A stretch of 64,000 nt of DNA from Nonomuraea sp. SYSU D8015 (GTDB taxonomy: Bacteria > Actinomycetota > Actinomycetes > Streptosporangiales > Streptosporangiaceae): positions 51,744 through 115,743 of the forward strand of contig NZ_VJYI01000031.1 in NCBI RefSeq assembly GCF_008065375.1. Reading direction: 5' to 3'. Below the pieces are notes generated by a model that worked only from the letters and a program-made list of their open reading frames with translations, was not told the origin of the DNA and made no database searches. Shown piece after piece: positions 25,898-35,714 of this stretch (within the stretch, counting starts at the first letter, position 1; each line of letters opens with the position of its first letter). Made by a program: the position numbers and the translations under genes.

Positions 25898-26689
25898 ATG
25901 AGATCGGCAATCGACACGACAAAGCCCTCACCCGCCCGCATCTATGACTACTTGCTCGGCGGCAAGGAGAACTACGAAGTAGACCGGGAAGCAGCTCACG
26001 TCGTGCTTGACGACGCACCGGAGGCCAGGGAAGTGGCAGTGGTCAACCGCAGATTCCTCGCGGCGGCGACCCGGTACGCCACCCGCTGCGGCATTACCCA
26101 GTTCCTGGACATAGGCTCCGGCCTGCCTACCCAGCAAAATGTTCACCAGGTCGCCCAGGCAGAGGTGCCCGATGCCTGCGTGGTGTACGTCGATAACGAT
26201 CCCAGCGTGCTCTTACACGCGGAAGCGCTCATCGTCGATAACCCCAACACCGGCTACATCGAGGCGGACGTGATGACCCCCGCCGAGATCATCACCAACC
26301 CGGTGACTCAGCGCCTGATCGACTTCTCCAAGCCGGTCGCGGTGCTTCTGGTGGCCGTCCTCCACTTCGTCCCCGATGGGAACGATCCGTACGGCATCGT
26401 CAACGACCTGATGGAGCAGGTGGCGCCCGGGTCCATGCTCATCCTTTCGCATGCGACCACCGACGAGATCAACCCTGTGGTGTGGGAGCGGATTCAGCGC
26501 CAGAACGAGCGCTTGGCGGTCCCGGCGAACTTCCGGCCAGGTGAGGACATCCGGCGCTTCTTCGACGGGTTGAACCTGGTTGACCCTCCCGGCTTCGTCT
26601 TCCTTGAGCAGTGGGCGCCTGGTGAGGTGCTGCCGGTCGACCGGTCTCAGCCGCTGAAGCTTCGTTGCGGGGTCGCCTTTAAGCCGTGA
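25898..26689 (+). CDS. DUF574 (PF04672) SAM-dependent methyltransferase
   Basis: This 263-residue protein is compact, with no N-terminal extension. Landmarks: PSPARIYDYLLGGKENYEVDR, FLDIGSGLPTQQNVHQ, VVYVDNDPSVLLHAEAL, IDFSKPVAVLLVAVLHFVPD and DIRRFFDGLNLVDP. ATG 25898 has AAGGTGG upstream. Convergent with the SARP gene, overlapping it by 11 bp at the 3' end. Monocistronic as far as seen. Confidence 0.9.
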   Translation: MRSAIDTTKPSPARIYDYLLGGKENYEVDREAAHVVLDDAPEAREVAVVNRRFLAAATRYATRCGITQFLDIGSGLPTQQNVHQVAQAEVPDACVVYVDNDPSVLLHAEALIVDNPNTGYIEADVMTPAEIITNPVTQRLIDFSKPVAVLLVAVLHFVPDGNDPYGIVNDLMEQVAPGSMLILSHATTDEINPVVWERIQRQNERLAVPANFRPGEDIRRFFDGLNLVDPPGFVFLEQWAPGEVLPVDRSQPLKLRCGVAFKP

Positions 26690-29477
26690 CTCGCATCGCC
26701 GCGGCGAGCTTGCTCCTGCACCGGTCGACGTGGTGCCTGGTGCCTTCTCCCTCGTACTGGGTCGTCGCTGCGGCGTACCGCTCGGCCGCCTCGTTGTGGC
26801 GGCCGAGCCCCATCAACGCGTCGCCTTCCATCTCCAGGAAGGATGCGTCGCCTGCCTCGTGCCCGAGTGGGGTGACAAGGTCGACGCGTCGGCTGCACAG
26901 GTCAAGGACCACGTCGTGGTTGCCCGCCGCCAGTTCGACCCTGCCCAGCATCCACAGCGTGTATGCCTGGTAGGCCTTCTGCCCGGTGCCGGTCGGCATG
27001 GTCTCGGACAGCTTCACTGCTTCCCGGCACCGCATGATCGCCTCGCTGTGCAGACCGCGTCGGCTGAGAATGAACCCCAGGGTGCGCAGGCACGCCACCT
27101 GGGTGTGGACGTCACGGGCCGTCTGGGCGATCTTCAAGCCCTCGATAGCGTCGCTGGTCGCCTGGCTGAGGTGTTCCTGGCGTTGTCTGCCGGTGAGCCG
27201 TTCGCCGGCCACCGCGCGGGCGGCCAATGATCGCGCAAGGGCCCGCCGGTCGACGACGGATCTGAACACCTCGGTGCTCAGGTTGAGCATGGGCATCGAC
27301 CGCTCAGCGCCTCCTGGTGACCGGGAGATCAGGATCGCCAGCCGTAGCCGTGCCTCCGCCGCCAGCCGCTCGTCCCCGCTGGCAAGGGCGGTGTGCATGA
27401 TAAGCCGCCACATGGTCTGCGCGTTTCGGCTTCGGCGCGCCCAGAACAGGTACGAATGGATGCGTAAGGCGACACCAACGGCGCTTTGAACCCGCAGCTC
27501 ACGGCAGGCAAACCGGACAACGTCCAGGAGATTCCCGATTTCGGACGCGAACCAATTCTGGGGGTCGGCCTGAATGAGACGCCTGGCCAGTGGTGGTGCG
27601 TACAGGCACTTGCTGAGCCGGGCCGGGGGAGGACTGTTCGGCTCATGTGGGATGAGGGAGTCCGCGAGGTCGGCAAGTTCGAGCCAGCCAAGGAGTAGCC
27701 GGTCCACGACCGCGTCGCTTTCGGCCACGCGCTCGGCCAGCCGATCGGCGGCGAAGGTACGCAGCAGCCCGTGCTGGCGGTAGCGCGGCTGGCCGAGCGC
27801 GTCGGTGCCAGCAGGCGCGATGAGGCTGTGCGTGGTCAATGTTTCCAGCAGGTTCTCGGCATCAGCTCCCAATAGCATCGTGGCGACCCAACTGGGGAAA
27901 TCGCTTGGCCCCGCCAATGCCAAGACCCGGAACGCGTGGCGAGCGTCGTTGGGAAGGGCGTGATAGCTGTCGGCGGCGATGCTGGCGGCCACTCCCATCT
28001 CGTCGGAGTCGAGCTCCGCGAGACGATCGGCAAAGTAGCGCAGGCTCCAATGAGGTTGCGCCGTCAGTCGTGCCCCTGCGACCCGAATCGCCAGCGGGAA
28101 GCCGTCGCATGCCTCCACGAGGGCGGCGGCCGCCTCTGCCTCGGAGGCAATCCTGTCGTGGCCGATGATTTCACCGAGGAGGTGCAGGGACTCAGTGTTA
28201 CTGAGCGGGTAGAGCCGCACTCGCAGCATGGCACCTTCGGCCAGGTGCATGCGGCTGGAGATGATGACGCCGCATCCGGCCGTGCCCGGAAGCAGCTGAT
28301 TGACCTGCTGGATTCCCAAGACGTCGTCCAGGACGAGAAGCATGCGGCGACCGGCGAGCAGGGAACGCAGGAGCGCGGTGCGCTCAGCAGGCGTACCAGG
28401 AAGCTCTTGGGGGTGGACTCCGAGAGAGCCGAGGAGCTCAGCGAGGACCTGGCCGACGTCGCGTGGCCGTTCCGACATGGCCTCCAGCCGAACGTACAGC
28501 TGCCCGTCCGGGTAGGCGTGCCGGATCAGGTGCGCCACATGGACGGCCAGCGCGCTCTTGCCCACGCCGCCGGGACCGGTGATCGAAGCGATACGCACCC
28601 CCGTGTCGTTCTCGGCTGAGGTGAAATAGTCGACCAGCGACTGCACCTCGTCCTGGCGCCCGGTGTAGTCGATGACATCGGGTGGAAGCTGGGCAGGGGG
28701 CGGCCAGGTGTGCGGTGCGGCCCGTGGGTGCTCGTTGGCAGGCATCGAGCGGCTTTCGTCCTCGGCGATCTCATCGCGAAGCTGACGTAGCCTGACACCC
28801 GGGCCGATGCTGGTCTCCTGGGTCAGCAGGGCGCTGACGGCCTCGTAGTGTTGGAGGGCCAGGATGCGTTCGCCGCCACGGTGCAGGGCGGTCATCAGCA
28901 AGGCGTGCAGTTGCTCCGACAGCGGGTCATCGGTCAGTTCGCGACGCACCTCTGTCAGCAGCTCGCGATACTGCCCGAGGTGAAGCCGCGCCTGAAGCAG
29001 TGCCATCACGGTGCCTTTGCGGTCGATCAGCAGCTCGTCACGCGCCAGCGGCAGTTTGCCGCCTCTGTCCGGAACATCCGCTAATGGTGGGTCGCCCCAG
29101 AGGGCCAGCGCCCCAGCGAGAGCTTCCGCCGTCCTGGCGTAGTCGCCGCGATTGGTGAATGCCTTGGCGTCGCTGCACAGGGCTCTATAGTCATGCAGAT
29201 CGAAGCTGTCGCCGGGAAGAAGGTCAAGGCGGTAGCCGGCAGCGCCGCCCGGAGGAATGCGCTCCGGTAGGAGGAGTCGCAGCTCCGACACCTGCGTTTT
29301 GAGACCTCCTTCGCGACCCCAACTGTCGCCCCACAGGGCCGTCATGAGGTCTTCGGCGAGGATGCCAGTTGCTCCAGACAGCAACAGCGTCGCGACCAGG
29401 CGGCGCTTGAGGGGCGACAGGGGAACCTGTTGGTCATTGGCGTACACAGTTAGACGCCCCAGCACTTCAAATCGCAT
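26679..29477 (-). CDS. SARP/AfsR-type regulator (DNA-binding, BTAD, NB-ARC, TPR)
   Basis: The 932-residue protein begins with an OmpR-like winged-helix DNA-binding domain (about 1-90, MRFEVLGRLTVYAND ... QVSELRLLL). A bacterial transcriptional activator domain follows (about 95-240), then an NB-ARC ATPase with Walker A ITGPGGVGKSALAVH and Walker B MLLVLDDV, and a helical/TPR C-terminus. This is the architecture of AfsR, a pathway-level activator of antibiotic clusters that binds direct repeats near -35 regions. It is the best candidate for cluster-situated activation of the genes at 33.5-58.3 kb, although it is not adjacent to them. Start ATG 29477 has AAAGGGGG upstream. Confidence 0.9.
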   Translation of the reverse strand: MRFEVLGRLTVYANDQQVPLSPLKRRLVATLLLSGATGILAEDLMTALWGDSWGREGGLKTQVSELRLLLPERIPPGGAAGYRLDLLPGDSFDLHDYRALCSDAKAFTNRGDYARTAEALAGALALWGDPPLADVPDRGGKLPLARDELLIDRKGTVMALLQARLHLGQYRELLTEVRRELTDDPLSEQLHALLMTALHRGGERILALQHYEAVSALLTQETSIGPGVRLRQLRDEIAEDESRSMPANEHPRAAPHTWPPPAQLPPDVIDYTGRQDEVQSLVDYFTSAENDTGVRIASITGPGGVGKSALAVHVAHLIRHAYPDGQLYVRLEAMSERPRDVGQVLAELLGSLGVHPQELPGTPAERTALLRSLLAGRRMLLVLDDVLGIQQVNQLLPGTAGCGVIISSRMHLAEGAMLRVRLYPLSNTESLHLLGEIIGHDRIASEAEAAAALVEACDGFPLAIRVAGARLTAQPHWSLRYFADRLAELDSDEMGVAASIAADSYHALPNDARHAFRVLALAGPSDFPSWVATMLLGADAENLLETLTTHSLIAPAGTDALGQPRYRQHGLLRTFAADRLAERVAESDAVVDRLLLGWLELADLADSLIPHEPNSPPPARLSKCLYAPPLARRLIQADPQNWFASEIGNLLDVVRFACRELRVQSAVGVALRIHSYLFWARRSRNAQTMWRLIMHTALASGDERLAAEARLRLAILISRSPGGAERSMPMLNLSTEVFRSVVDRRALARSLAARAVAGERLTGRQRQEHLSQATSDAIEGLKIAQTARDVHTQVACLRTLGFILSRRGLHSEAIMRCREAVKLSETMPTGTGQKAYQAYTLWMLGRVELAAGNHDVVLDLCSRRVDLVTPLGHEAGDASFLEMEGDALMGLGRHNEAAERYAAATTQYEGEGTRHHVDRCRSKLAAAMRVTA

Positions 29478-29993
29478 TCGGTGCCCCCTTTCTCCTCGCC
29501 GGAACGAACGGGCGAGCTGCGTGAATCAACGAAAGCATGCGGGGAAAGGACGTGAGCGCTGTGGCTAGAGTGGTGCTGACCGGACGCTAACCAACTCCCA
29601 ACCGCGTAATGACCTTCTATCTCCGTGTGTCGACCGGAGGAAGATCGGGGCCACTGACGCGATAGAAAGCCGCATCACCATGTCACGGATCCAGACGGTC
29701 GCCCGCCGATGCCGACCTTCCTGAGTGGCCACACAGGTATGACACGCCCAAGCAGGAGGTTTATCCATATCTTCAGAAACGGGCCATCCCTAATGTGCTG
29801 TTGTTGACGTTTCACCTATGGACTCCTCACATGGAACGCGATGGTGGTGTGCCCAAACGTCCATCTCCGGGCACGCGCTATTTCGGTCATGGTGGTCGGG
29901 GCTTGATTTGATCGTGTTCTCAGGCCGCTTGTCAACTGCTAGAAATGTGCTTAACTGACAGTTGTTCTGATCAAGAAGGGCTGGGCGGCGACT
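29478..29993. other. divergent regulator intergenic region
   Basis: 516 bp, AT-richer than its surroundings, between the SARP gene (minus) and the double-HTH regulator gene (plus). No gene is supported. Near the plus-strand gene an inverted repeat CAACTG (29933-29938) / CAGTTG (29959-29964), with another AACTG at 29953, could be an operator. Confidence 0.4.
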
Positions 29994-31310
29994 ATGGCGA
30001 CGTTGGCGGAACGTCTCTCAGAGGCCCTAGACGATCGCGGATTGACCAACGCGCAACTCTGCGAGCTGCTGGACGAGCAGGGATTCGGGGTGACGCCTGC
30101 CTACATCTCAGGTTTGTGCTCCGGGGCAAGGAAGAATCCGAACCTCAACCTCCTCAGGGCCATGGCAGCTCTGCTGGATGTCTCCTCCGGCTGGCTGATG
30201 GGGGACGACGTTCCACGTGAACGCACCACAGCCCAGCCCCTGGCCGACATCCCTTCCAGTGAGGAGGTCGCCGCGGACTATGCACAGCTCTCTCCTGACT
30301 CCCAGCGGACCATCGGCCAGTTGATGCGAATGGCGCGCCGGGCCGAGACGGGCCGCATTCGACGTTCCTCCTCTGTCCACCAGTACACGCCGCTCGGCGA
30401 TGGAAGCGATGTCGCTGCCAGCCCCACGCACCCCTTCCCCGCAGTCCAGGTGGAACAGCTTCACCGTGTTCGGATCGAGCCAGGGAATCTGATTGGTCAG
30501 CGGTTACGGAGCCTTCGCGTCATGGCCAAGCTGCCTGAGACGGAAGCGGCTGCCACGCTGGAGACAACCGAACAGACCATCCAGCAGATCGAGCGTGGTG
30601 AAAGGACACCCACAGAGGACGAGTTGGAGCGGCTGCTCACCCGGTACGGCGTGAGGGCCGAATACCGCAAACTCATCTTCGAGGTCGCCCATGGCGAGCA
30701 TGAAGGGGCGTGGTGGCTCGACTACTTCTCCACCTCACCCCCGTGGCTGGCAACGATGCTGGCTGGCGAAGCCAATGCTGGCATCATCAAGGGCTACTAC
30801 GCCGAGGGGGTTCCGCCGCTGCTGCAAACTGAGTCGTACGCGCGCGCGGCTCGACAGGCTGCTCACCATCCGGATCCTGCTCCCGACCAGGTGGAGCTGG
30901 CCGTGCGCCTCATCATGGAGCGTCAAATCCGACCGATCGAGCAGCAGTCGGCCCAGTTGTGGTTTGTCCTTCGAGAGGCGGCACTGTTGGATATGCCCGG
31001 CAGCGTGGATATCCAGGAAGAGCAGATTTCGCATCTCATCGACATGGCCAAGCGTCCGAACATCGCGTTGCGCATCAACCGTCTGCATGGTGGGCGCTAT
31101 CGGCCCAGGGGCGGTTCGTTCACGATCCTCCAACGATTCGGGGCGCCGCTTCTCGTCTTCGCCGCCGGACTGGTCGAGGACCAACTCATCACCGACCGAG
31201 ACGTGATGGACGAATACCTCATGGCACACATCCGGCTCGACATGTCCGCTGAGCCGGACGAACGGACGGTTGCGGCTTTGACTGAAATTCGTCGCAAAAT
31301 CACCGCGTAG
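29994..31310 (+). CDS. regulator with two HTH domains and a DUF5753 domain
   Basis: The 438-residue protein has two DNA-binding regions. The first (about 3-72) resembles a BldD/SinR-like HTH (LSEALDDRGLTNAQLCELLD ... ISGLCSGARKNPNLNLLRAM). The second (about 165-222) is a classical XRE HTH (IGQRLRSLRVMAKLPETEAA ... QQIERGERTPTEDELERLL). It is followed by DUF5753 (WWLDYFSTSPPWL; ALLDMPGSVDIQEEQ). The usual Scr1-type proteins have one HTH, so this looks like a fusion. It is upstream of a DUF574 gene on the same strand, 62 bp away, repeating the regulator/DUF574 association. Confidence 0.85.
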   Translation: MATLAERLSEALDDRGLTNAQLCELLDEQGFGVTPAYISGLCSGARKNPNLNLLRAMAALLDVSSGWLMGDDVPRERTTAQPLADIPSSEEVAADYAQLSPDSQRTIGQLMRMARRAETGRIRRSSSVHQYTPLGDGSDVAASPTHPFPAVQVEQLHRVRIEPGNLIGQRLRSLRVMAKLPETEAAATLETTEQTIQQIERGERTPTEDELERLLTRYGVRAEYRKLIFEVAHGEHEGAWWLDYFSTSPPWLATMLAGEANAGIIKGYYAEGVPPLLQTESYARAARQAAHHPDPAPDQVELAVRLIMERQIRPIEQQSAQLWFVLREAALLDMPGSVDIQEEQISHLIDMAKRPNIALRINRLHGGRYRPRGGSFTILQRFGAPLLVFAAGLVEDQLITDRDVMDEYLMAHIRLDMSAEPDERTVAALTEIRRKITA

Positions 31311-31371
31311 TGGCATTGTCGCTCTACAATGCCGATCTTGATCTATCGTTCACGCGCGTGTGAGGAGACCC

Positions 31372-32193
31372 ATGAGCGAGCCGGCATGGATCGTAGGTGT
31401 CGACCCGAACAAGGCCAGCGCGGCCCGGATGTATGACTATGTCCTCGGTGGCGACGATAACCTCAAAATCGATCGCGACGCGGTCGCCAGAATCGAGGCC
31501 CTCGTCAAGTACTATCGCCCCGCCATCCATGCAAACCGCGACTTCCTTCGGCGCACGGTGCGTTTCCTCGTGGAGCAGGGCATCCGACAGTTCATCGACG
31601 TAGGGGCCGGGTTACCCACGCGCGGCAACGTTCACGAGGTGGCCGAGACGTCCAAGGTGGTCTATGTGGACAACGACCCTTACGTCATCCCTCACGCCCG
31701 TGTCCTGATGGCCGGCTCCGATCGCGTCCGCATCGTTGAGGGCGACGCTCGCCGACCAGCCGACATCCTGGCTCACCCATACGTCCGCGACTTCCTGGAC
31801 TGGCAGGAGCCGGTCGCGCTCCTCATGATCAGCGTCCTGCACTTCATTCCTGACGACGCCAACGACACCGCCTACGCCGCGGTGAACCACTTCAAATCGG
31901 CCTTGCCCCCCGGCAGCTACCTCGCCATCGCCCATGGCACCGCAGAGGGATTTCGTGCTGACCATAACGACCACGTCAACCGTCAGTACGAAACGGCCCA
32001 GAACCAGCCCTTCATGCGGCCCTACGCTGACATCAAGCGGTTCTTTGACGGATGCGAACTGGTCGATCCGGGGCTGGTTGAGGTCCTGCACTGGCGCCCT
32101 GACAGTGACGACGCCAACAGATATCCGGTGGACCGCGTTGGCGTATACGGCGGGGTCGCCAAAATCATGGCCGGTGGATCCCCCACCGCGTAG
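31372..32193 (+). CDS. DUF574 (PF04672) SAM-dependent methyltransferase
   Basis: This 273-residue protein has NKASAARMYDYVLGGDDNLKID, the SAM loop FIDVGAGLPTRGNVHE, VVYVDNDPYVIPHARVLM, ISVLHFIPDDANDT and DIKRFFDGCELVDP. ATG 31372 is chosen over GTG 31360 because GAGGAGA lies just upstream of it. It probably forms an operon with the double-HTH regulator before it. Confidence 0.9.
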   Translation: MSEPAWIVGVDPNKASAARMYDYVLGGDDNLKIDRDAVARIEALVKYYRPAIHANRDFLRRTVRFLVEQGIRQFIDVGAGLPTRGNVHEVAETSKVVYVDNDPYVIPHARVLMAGSDRVRIVEGDARRPADILAHPYVRDFLDWQEPVALLMISVLHFIPDDANDTAYAAVNHFKSALPPGSYLAIAHGTAEGFRADHNDHVNRQYETAQNQPFMRPYADIKRFFDGCELVDPGLVEVLHWRPDSDDANRYPVDRVGVYGGVAKIMAGGSPTA

Positions 32194-32370
32194 GGCGCGG
32201 CAGGTCCGCGCCCTGGAGCGGATCAGGATCGCTGTCGAACCACATCCGAGACGACGCGGCCGCAGGGTCGCCGGGCCCTGGCGGCCGAAGGTCGTCACCA
32301 CAACGCTCACCCGGTCGGCTGTCGCGCCGGCCTGACAGGTCCGCTTTGTGTGAAGGAGATGACGCTCGCG

Positions 32371-33558
32371 ATGGTCACCTACAACCCGAACGACCCGGCC
32401 TTGTACGCCAACCCCTACCCGACGTATGCGCGGTTACGGGATGAGCAACCGCTCTACCACAATCCGGACCTCGGAATCGTGGCCCTGTCCCGGCATGTTG
32501 ATGTGTCGGCGGCGTGGAGCGATCCGGGCCTGTACTCCTCCGATCATGGACCAGTGATCGAAGAATTCGGGCCCGACGCCGCCGAGGTGATGGGGTTCGT
32601 GGCCATGGATCCCCCGCAGCACACGCTCATGCGGAGGCTGGTGGCCAGCGGCTTCACGCCTGGTCGGGTTAGCCGACTCGAGCCGCGTATCCGTGAGCTC
32701 ACTCGCAAGCATCTCAGGCCCCTACTGGAGCAAGGCTCCGGCGACTTCATCAGCTTCGCGACCGCGATTCCCGTTGATGTCATCTCCGAGCTCATCGGCG
32801 TGCCCGAGGCTGACCGCCCCATGTTGCTGGGGCTCAGCCAGCAGATCATGACGCGCGGCGACATCAACGGCCGCCTCACACCGGCGGTCACCCAAGCCAA
32901 CATGGAACTCGGAGCCTACTACGGTGGTCTAATCGCCGAGCGGCGGCGCGAGCCGCGCGATGACCTGGCTTCGGCCTTGCTGCAGGCGGAGATCGAGGGC
33001 AGGCGATTGTCCGACCGTGAAGTGATCGCCACCCTGATGCTGCTGGGAGTAGCCGGGAACGAGACCACGGCTCGATTGCTGGGCACTGCTTGGAGATGCG
33101 CCTGGCAGCATCCTGAGCAGCGCGTGCGTGTCTGGTCCGGCGAGATCAAGGTCGACCGGTGGGTGGAGGAGACCCTGCGCCTTGAAGGGCCGAGTCAATA
33201 CACGGCACGGCGCGTGACGCGTCCGGTTGAGTTGTACGGGACCGTCGTGCCAGCCAACGCGCTTATGCTCCTGGTGATCGCTGCGGCCAATCGTGACGAG
33301 CGCGTCTTCCCCGATGCAGACCTGTTCGACATGTCTCGCGACACCTCCCAGACCTTGGCCTTCGGGCGCGGCCCACATTTTTGCCTGGGCGCTCCACTGG
33401 CCCGCCTCGAAGCCAGGATCGTTCTGCAGGAACTGGTGCGTGCGGTCCAAGTCGACTATGACGTGGACATGACCGGAGCATCCTGGACGACCAGCCCCAA
33501 CGTCCGCGGCCACGCGAAGCTGCCCACAACGATTAAACCGCGGACATCAATGACGTAG
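32371..33558 (+). CDS. cytochrome P450
   Basis: This P450 of about 395 residues has the I-helix GVAGNETTAR, a K-helix Glu-x-x-Arg in EETLRLEG, and the haem loop FGRGPHFCLGAPLAR. Usual acid/alcohol-pair position: AGNETT (Glu for the common Asp). The AAGGAG motif at 32353 lies 12 nt before ATG 32371; ATG 32359 is too close to it. It converges with, and overlaps by 12 bp, the ureohydrolase gene, so it may tailor the product of the adjacent minus-strand cluster. Confidence 0.9.
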   Translation: MVTYNPNDPALYANPYPTYARLRDEQPLYHNPDLGIVALSRHVDVSAAWSDPGLYSSDHGPVIEEFGPDAAEVMGFVAMDPPQHTLMRRLVASGFTPGRVSRLEPRIRELTRKHLRPLLEQGSGDFISFATAIPVDVISELIGVPEADRPMLLGLSQQIMTRGDINGRLTPAVTQANMELGAYYGGLIAERRREPRDDLASALLQAEIEGRRLSDREVIATLMLLGVAGNETTARLLGTAWRCAWQHPEQRVRVWSGEIKVDRWVEETLRLEGPSQYTARRVTRPVELYGTVVPANALMLLVIAAANRDERVFPDADLFDMSRDTSQTLAFGRGPHFCLGAPLARLEARIVLQELVRAVQVDYDVDMTGASWTTSPNVRGHAKLPTTIKPRTSMT

Positions 33559-34749
33559 CGCAGAAGGCCGGGAGCACGCGATCGCGCACGATTGCCAGGT
33601 GACCGCAGCCCCGAACTGAACGACCGGCCCGCGGGTGAGGAGGAGGATATCGGCCAGCCACGCACCTGACGCGACCCGCAGAGTGGCCACCTTTGCCGGA
33701 AGAATGCGTCGGTCGGCCGGGTTAACGGCCGTCGAGGAGGGGCTGGCGGGGGTCCCAGCGAAGCCGCCAGCGTCATCCTTGCGGCGTCTGGCCATTGCTG
33801 ACAGCGCCTCCAGGACAACGCGGTTGCCGAGGTAGGCGGTGATGTCGGCGTGGTCGTACGGCGGCGCGACCTCTACCAGCTCCATGCCCGCCACAGGCAG
33901 CTCGTAGCAGATCCTGCGCACCGTGTCGAGGAGTTGCCTGGCCGTCAGCCCGCCCGGCTCGGGCGTTCCGGTGCCCGGCGCGTGACCCGGGTCGCAGACG
34001 TCGATGTCCACGGATAGGAAGATCTGGTCGCAGTCGTCGAGTGCGATCTCGAACGACTCGGTGAGGCATTCCTCGAGGCCACGGGCGACGATCTCGCTCA
34101 TCTCGTACGAGCGCATCTGCTGCTCGGCCATCCACTCCAGAGTCTCGGGCTCGGGCCAGTAGCCGCGGAGCCCGAGCTGCACGAACCTGTCGCCGCGAAT
34201 GGCGCCCGACTCGATGAGCCGGCGCATCGGCTGGCCGTGCCCGTACAGGTGACCGAAGGCGATGTCGCCGGTGTCGGCGTGCGCGTCGAAGTGGATCATC
34301 GAAGTGCGTCCCGGGGCGTACGCCTTGGCCGTGCCACAGGCGTCGGGCAGCGCGATCGTGTGGTCGCCGCCGAGCACCAGCGGGATCGCCCCCGAGGCGG
34401 CGATGTGCTGCACGGCCTCCTCGATCGCCTCCAGCGAGCCCTCGATGTCGCCGGAATAGCACTCGACGTCCCCGGCGTCGAGCACGCGCAGGTCGCGCAG
34501 GGCATCCACGCGCAGGGCTAGGCTGGGCCGGGACCCGTTGTGTTCTTGATAGCACGCTTGACGTAGCGCCTGCGGGCCGAATCTGGCGCCCGGCCGGTTC
34601 GTGGTGCCACCGTCGAACGGTGCACCGATGATCACCACATCGGCACCGTGGTACGAAGCAGGATCGTGGACGTCGCAGCGCTCAACGCCTAGGAACGTGA
34701 CGTCCGGGCCGAACATCGATCCATATCGAGACATGTTCATCGCCGTCAT
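33547..34749 (-). CDS. agmatinase/guanidinobutyrase-family ureohydrolase
   Basis: The arginase-fold manganese enzyme releases urea from a guanidino compound, giving putrescine if the substrate is agmatine. Metal-binding motifs are complete: GGDHTIALP, HFDAHADTGD and SVDIDVCDPGHAPGTGTP. The fold ends near residue 330; the last ~70 residues are low-complexity and unlike the family, so the C-terminus may be extended by loss of the original stop. ATG 34749 overlaps the stop of the EamA gene (ATGA). It belongs to the polyamine module with the decarboxylase, SpeD-like and SpeE-like genes. Confidence 0.9.
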   Translation of the reverse strand: MTAMNMSRYGSMFGPDVTFLGVERCDVHDPASYHGADVVIIGAPFDGGTTNRPGARFGPQALRQACYQEHNGSRPSLALRVDALRDLRVLDAGDVECYSGDIEGSLEAIEEAVQHIAASGAIPLVLGGDHTIALPDACGTAKAYAPGRTSMIHFDAHADTGDIAFGHLYGHGQPMRRLIESGAIRGDRFVQLGLRGYWPEPETLEWMAEQQMRSYEMSEIVARGLEECLTESFEIALDDCDQIFLSVDIDVCDPGHAPGTGTPEPGGLTARQLLDTVRRICYELPVAGMELVEVAPPYDHADITAYLGNRVVLEALSAMARRRKDDAGGFAGTPASPSSTAVNPADRRILPAKVATLRVASGAWLADILLLTRGPVVQFGAAVTWQSCAIACSRPSALRH

Positions 34750-35714
34750 TCGGGGTCTGATTCCGTAATTGAGCCTGGGCGGCCGACGTTGGCGTAGCGT
34801 GTGGGCGGTCCGAGCGCGTCGAGGTCGTCACGTGTACGAGGCTTCGACCCTGTCTCTTTATGCGTCGTCACCAGTAGCACGCCGGCCAGCACGAGCACGC
34901 CTCCGACCAGTTGCGCCAGGCTCAGGGCCTCACCGAGCAACAGCACGCCGAGCCCGGCGCCGATCACCGGGATCGCGTTGTAAATTAGGCCGCTCTCCCC
35001 CACTGGGACATGCGCCAAAGCGGCGGTGTACAGCAGGCTAGGCCCGGCCAGCAGCAACCCCCCGCCGATGGCCGCGCCCCAGGCGGGCAGGTCCGGGACC
35101 GAATGAGAGCCGAACAGTTCACCGCCCAGGGCCAAGGGGGCGACCACCACCAGGGCCAGAGTCATCTGCACGGCGCTAGTAGTGATGGCGTCGACGTCGC
35201 GGCGCATGACGCGGGCGGTCACGATCCCGTAGATCGCCGAACAGGTGACCCCCGCCAGGACGAGCATGCTCCCCGCGGTCATCGACAGGCCGGTCGAGGC
35301 TCCCATCAGCAGCCACAGGCCCGGCACCCCCGCCAGCAGACCGCACCAGGCCGCCGCGCTGAGCCGCTCGCGCAGCACCACCGCGGCGAGCACGGCGGTC
35401 AGCAGCCCCTCCACGCTGTACAACAGCGAGCTGCGCGCGGCCGACAGATACGCCAATCCCAGCCAGCAAAGGCCCACATTGCCCACCGGCTCCAGCAGCG
35501 CCCTCAGCAAGCTGTGGCGCAGGGGCGGAAGCGCCTGCCGCCCGCGATGCCACACCACCGCGCCGAGGGCGGCCGCCGCGGTGGCCAGTTGCACCGCCAG
35601 CAGGCTGAGCGGAAGGAATCCGCTGTTCATGGCGAACTTGCTGGTCGGGGTGAGCAAAGCCCACCCGACTGTCGAGACCGCCAGCCAGAGGCGGCCGCGC
35701 TGCAGCGGGCTCAT
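34746..35714 (-). CDS. EamA/DMT-superfamily transporter
   Basis: This 322-residue inner-membrane protein has about ten hydrophobic segments in two EamA repeats (ends of repeats: LRERLSAAAWCGLLAGVPGL and LLGEALSLAQLVGGVLVLAG). Such carriers export amino acids, amines or metabolites. ATG 35714 overlaps the copper amine oxidase stop (ATGA). A role in export of the cluster product or a polyamine is inferred from position only. Confidence 0.85.
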   Translation of the reverse strand: MSPLQRGRLWLAVSTVGWALLTPTSKFAMNSGFLPLSLLAVQLATAAAALGAVVWHRGRQALPPLRHSLLRALLEPVGNVGLCWLGLAYLSAARSSLLYSVEGLLTAVLAAVVLRERLSAAAWCGLLAGVPGLWLLMGASTGLSMTAGSMLVLAGVTCSAIYGIVTARVMRRDVDAITTSAVQMTLALVVVAPLALGGELFGSHSVPDLPAWGAAIGGGLLLAGPSLLYTAALAHVPVGESGLIYNAIPVIGAGLGVLLLGEALSLAQLVGGVLVLAGVLLVTTHKETGSKPRTRDDLDALGPPTRYANVGRPGSITESDPE

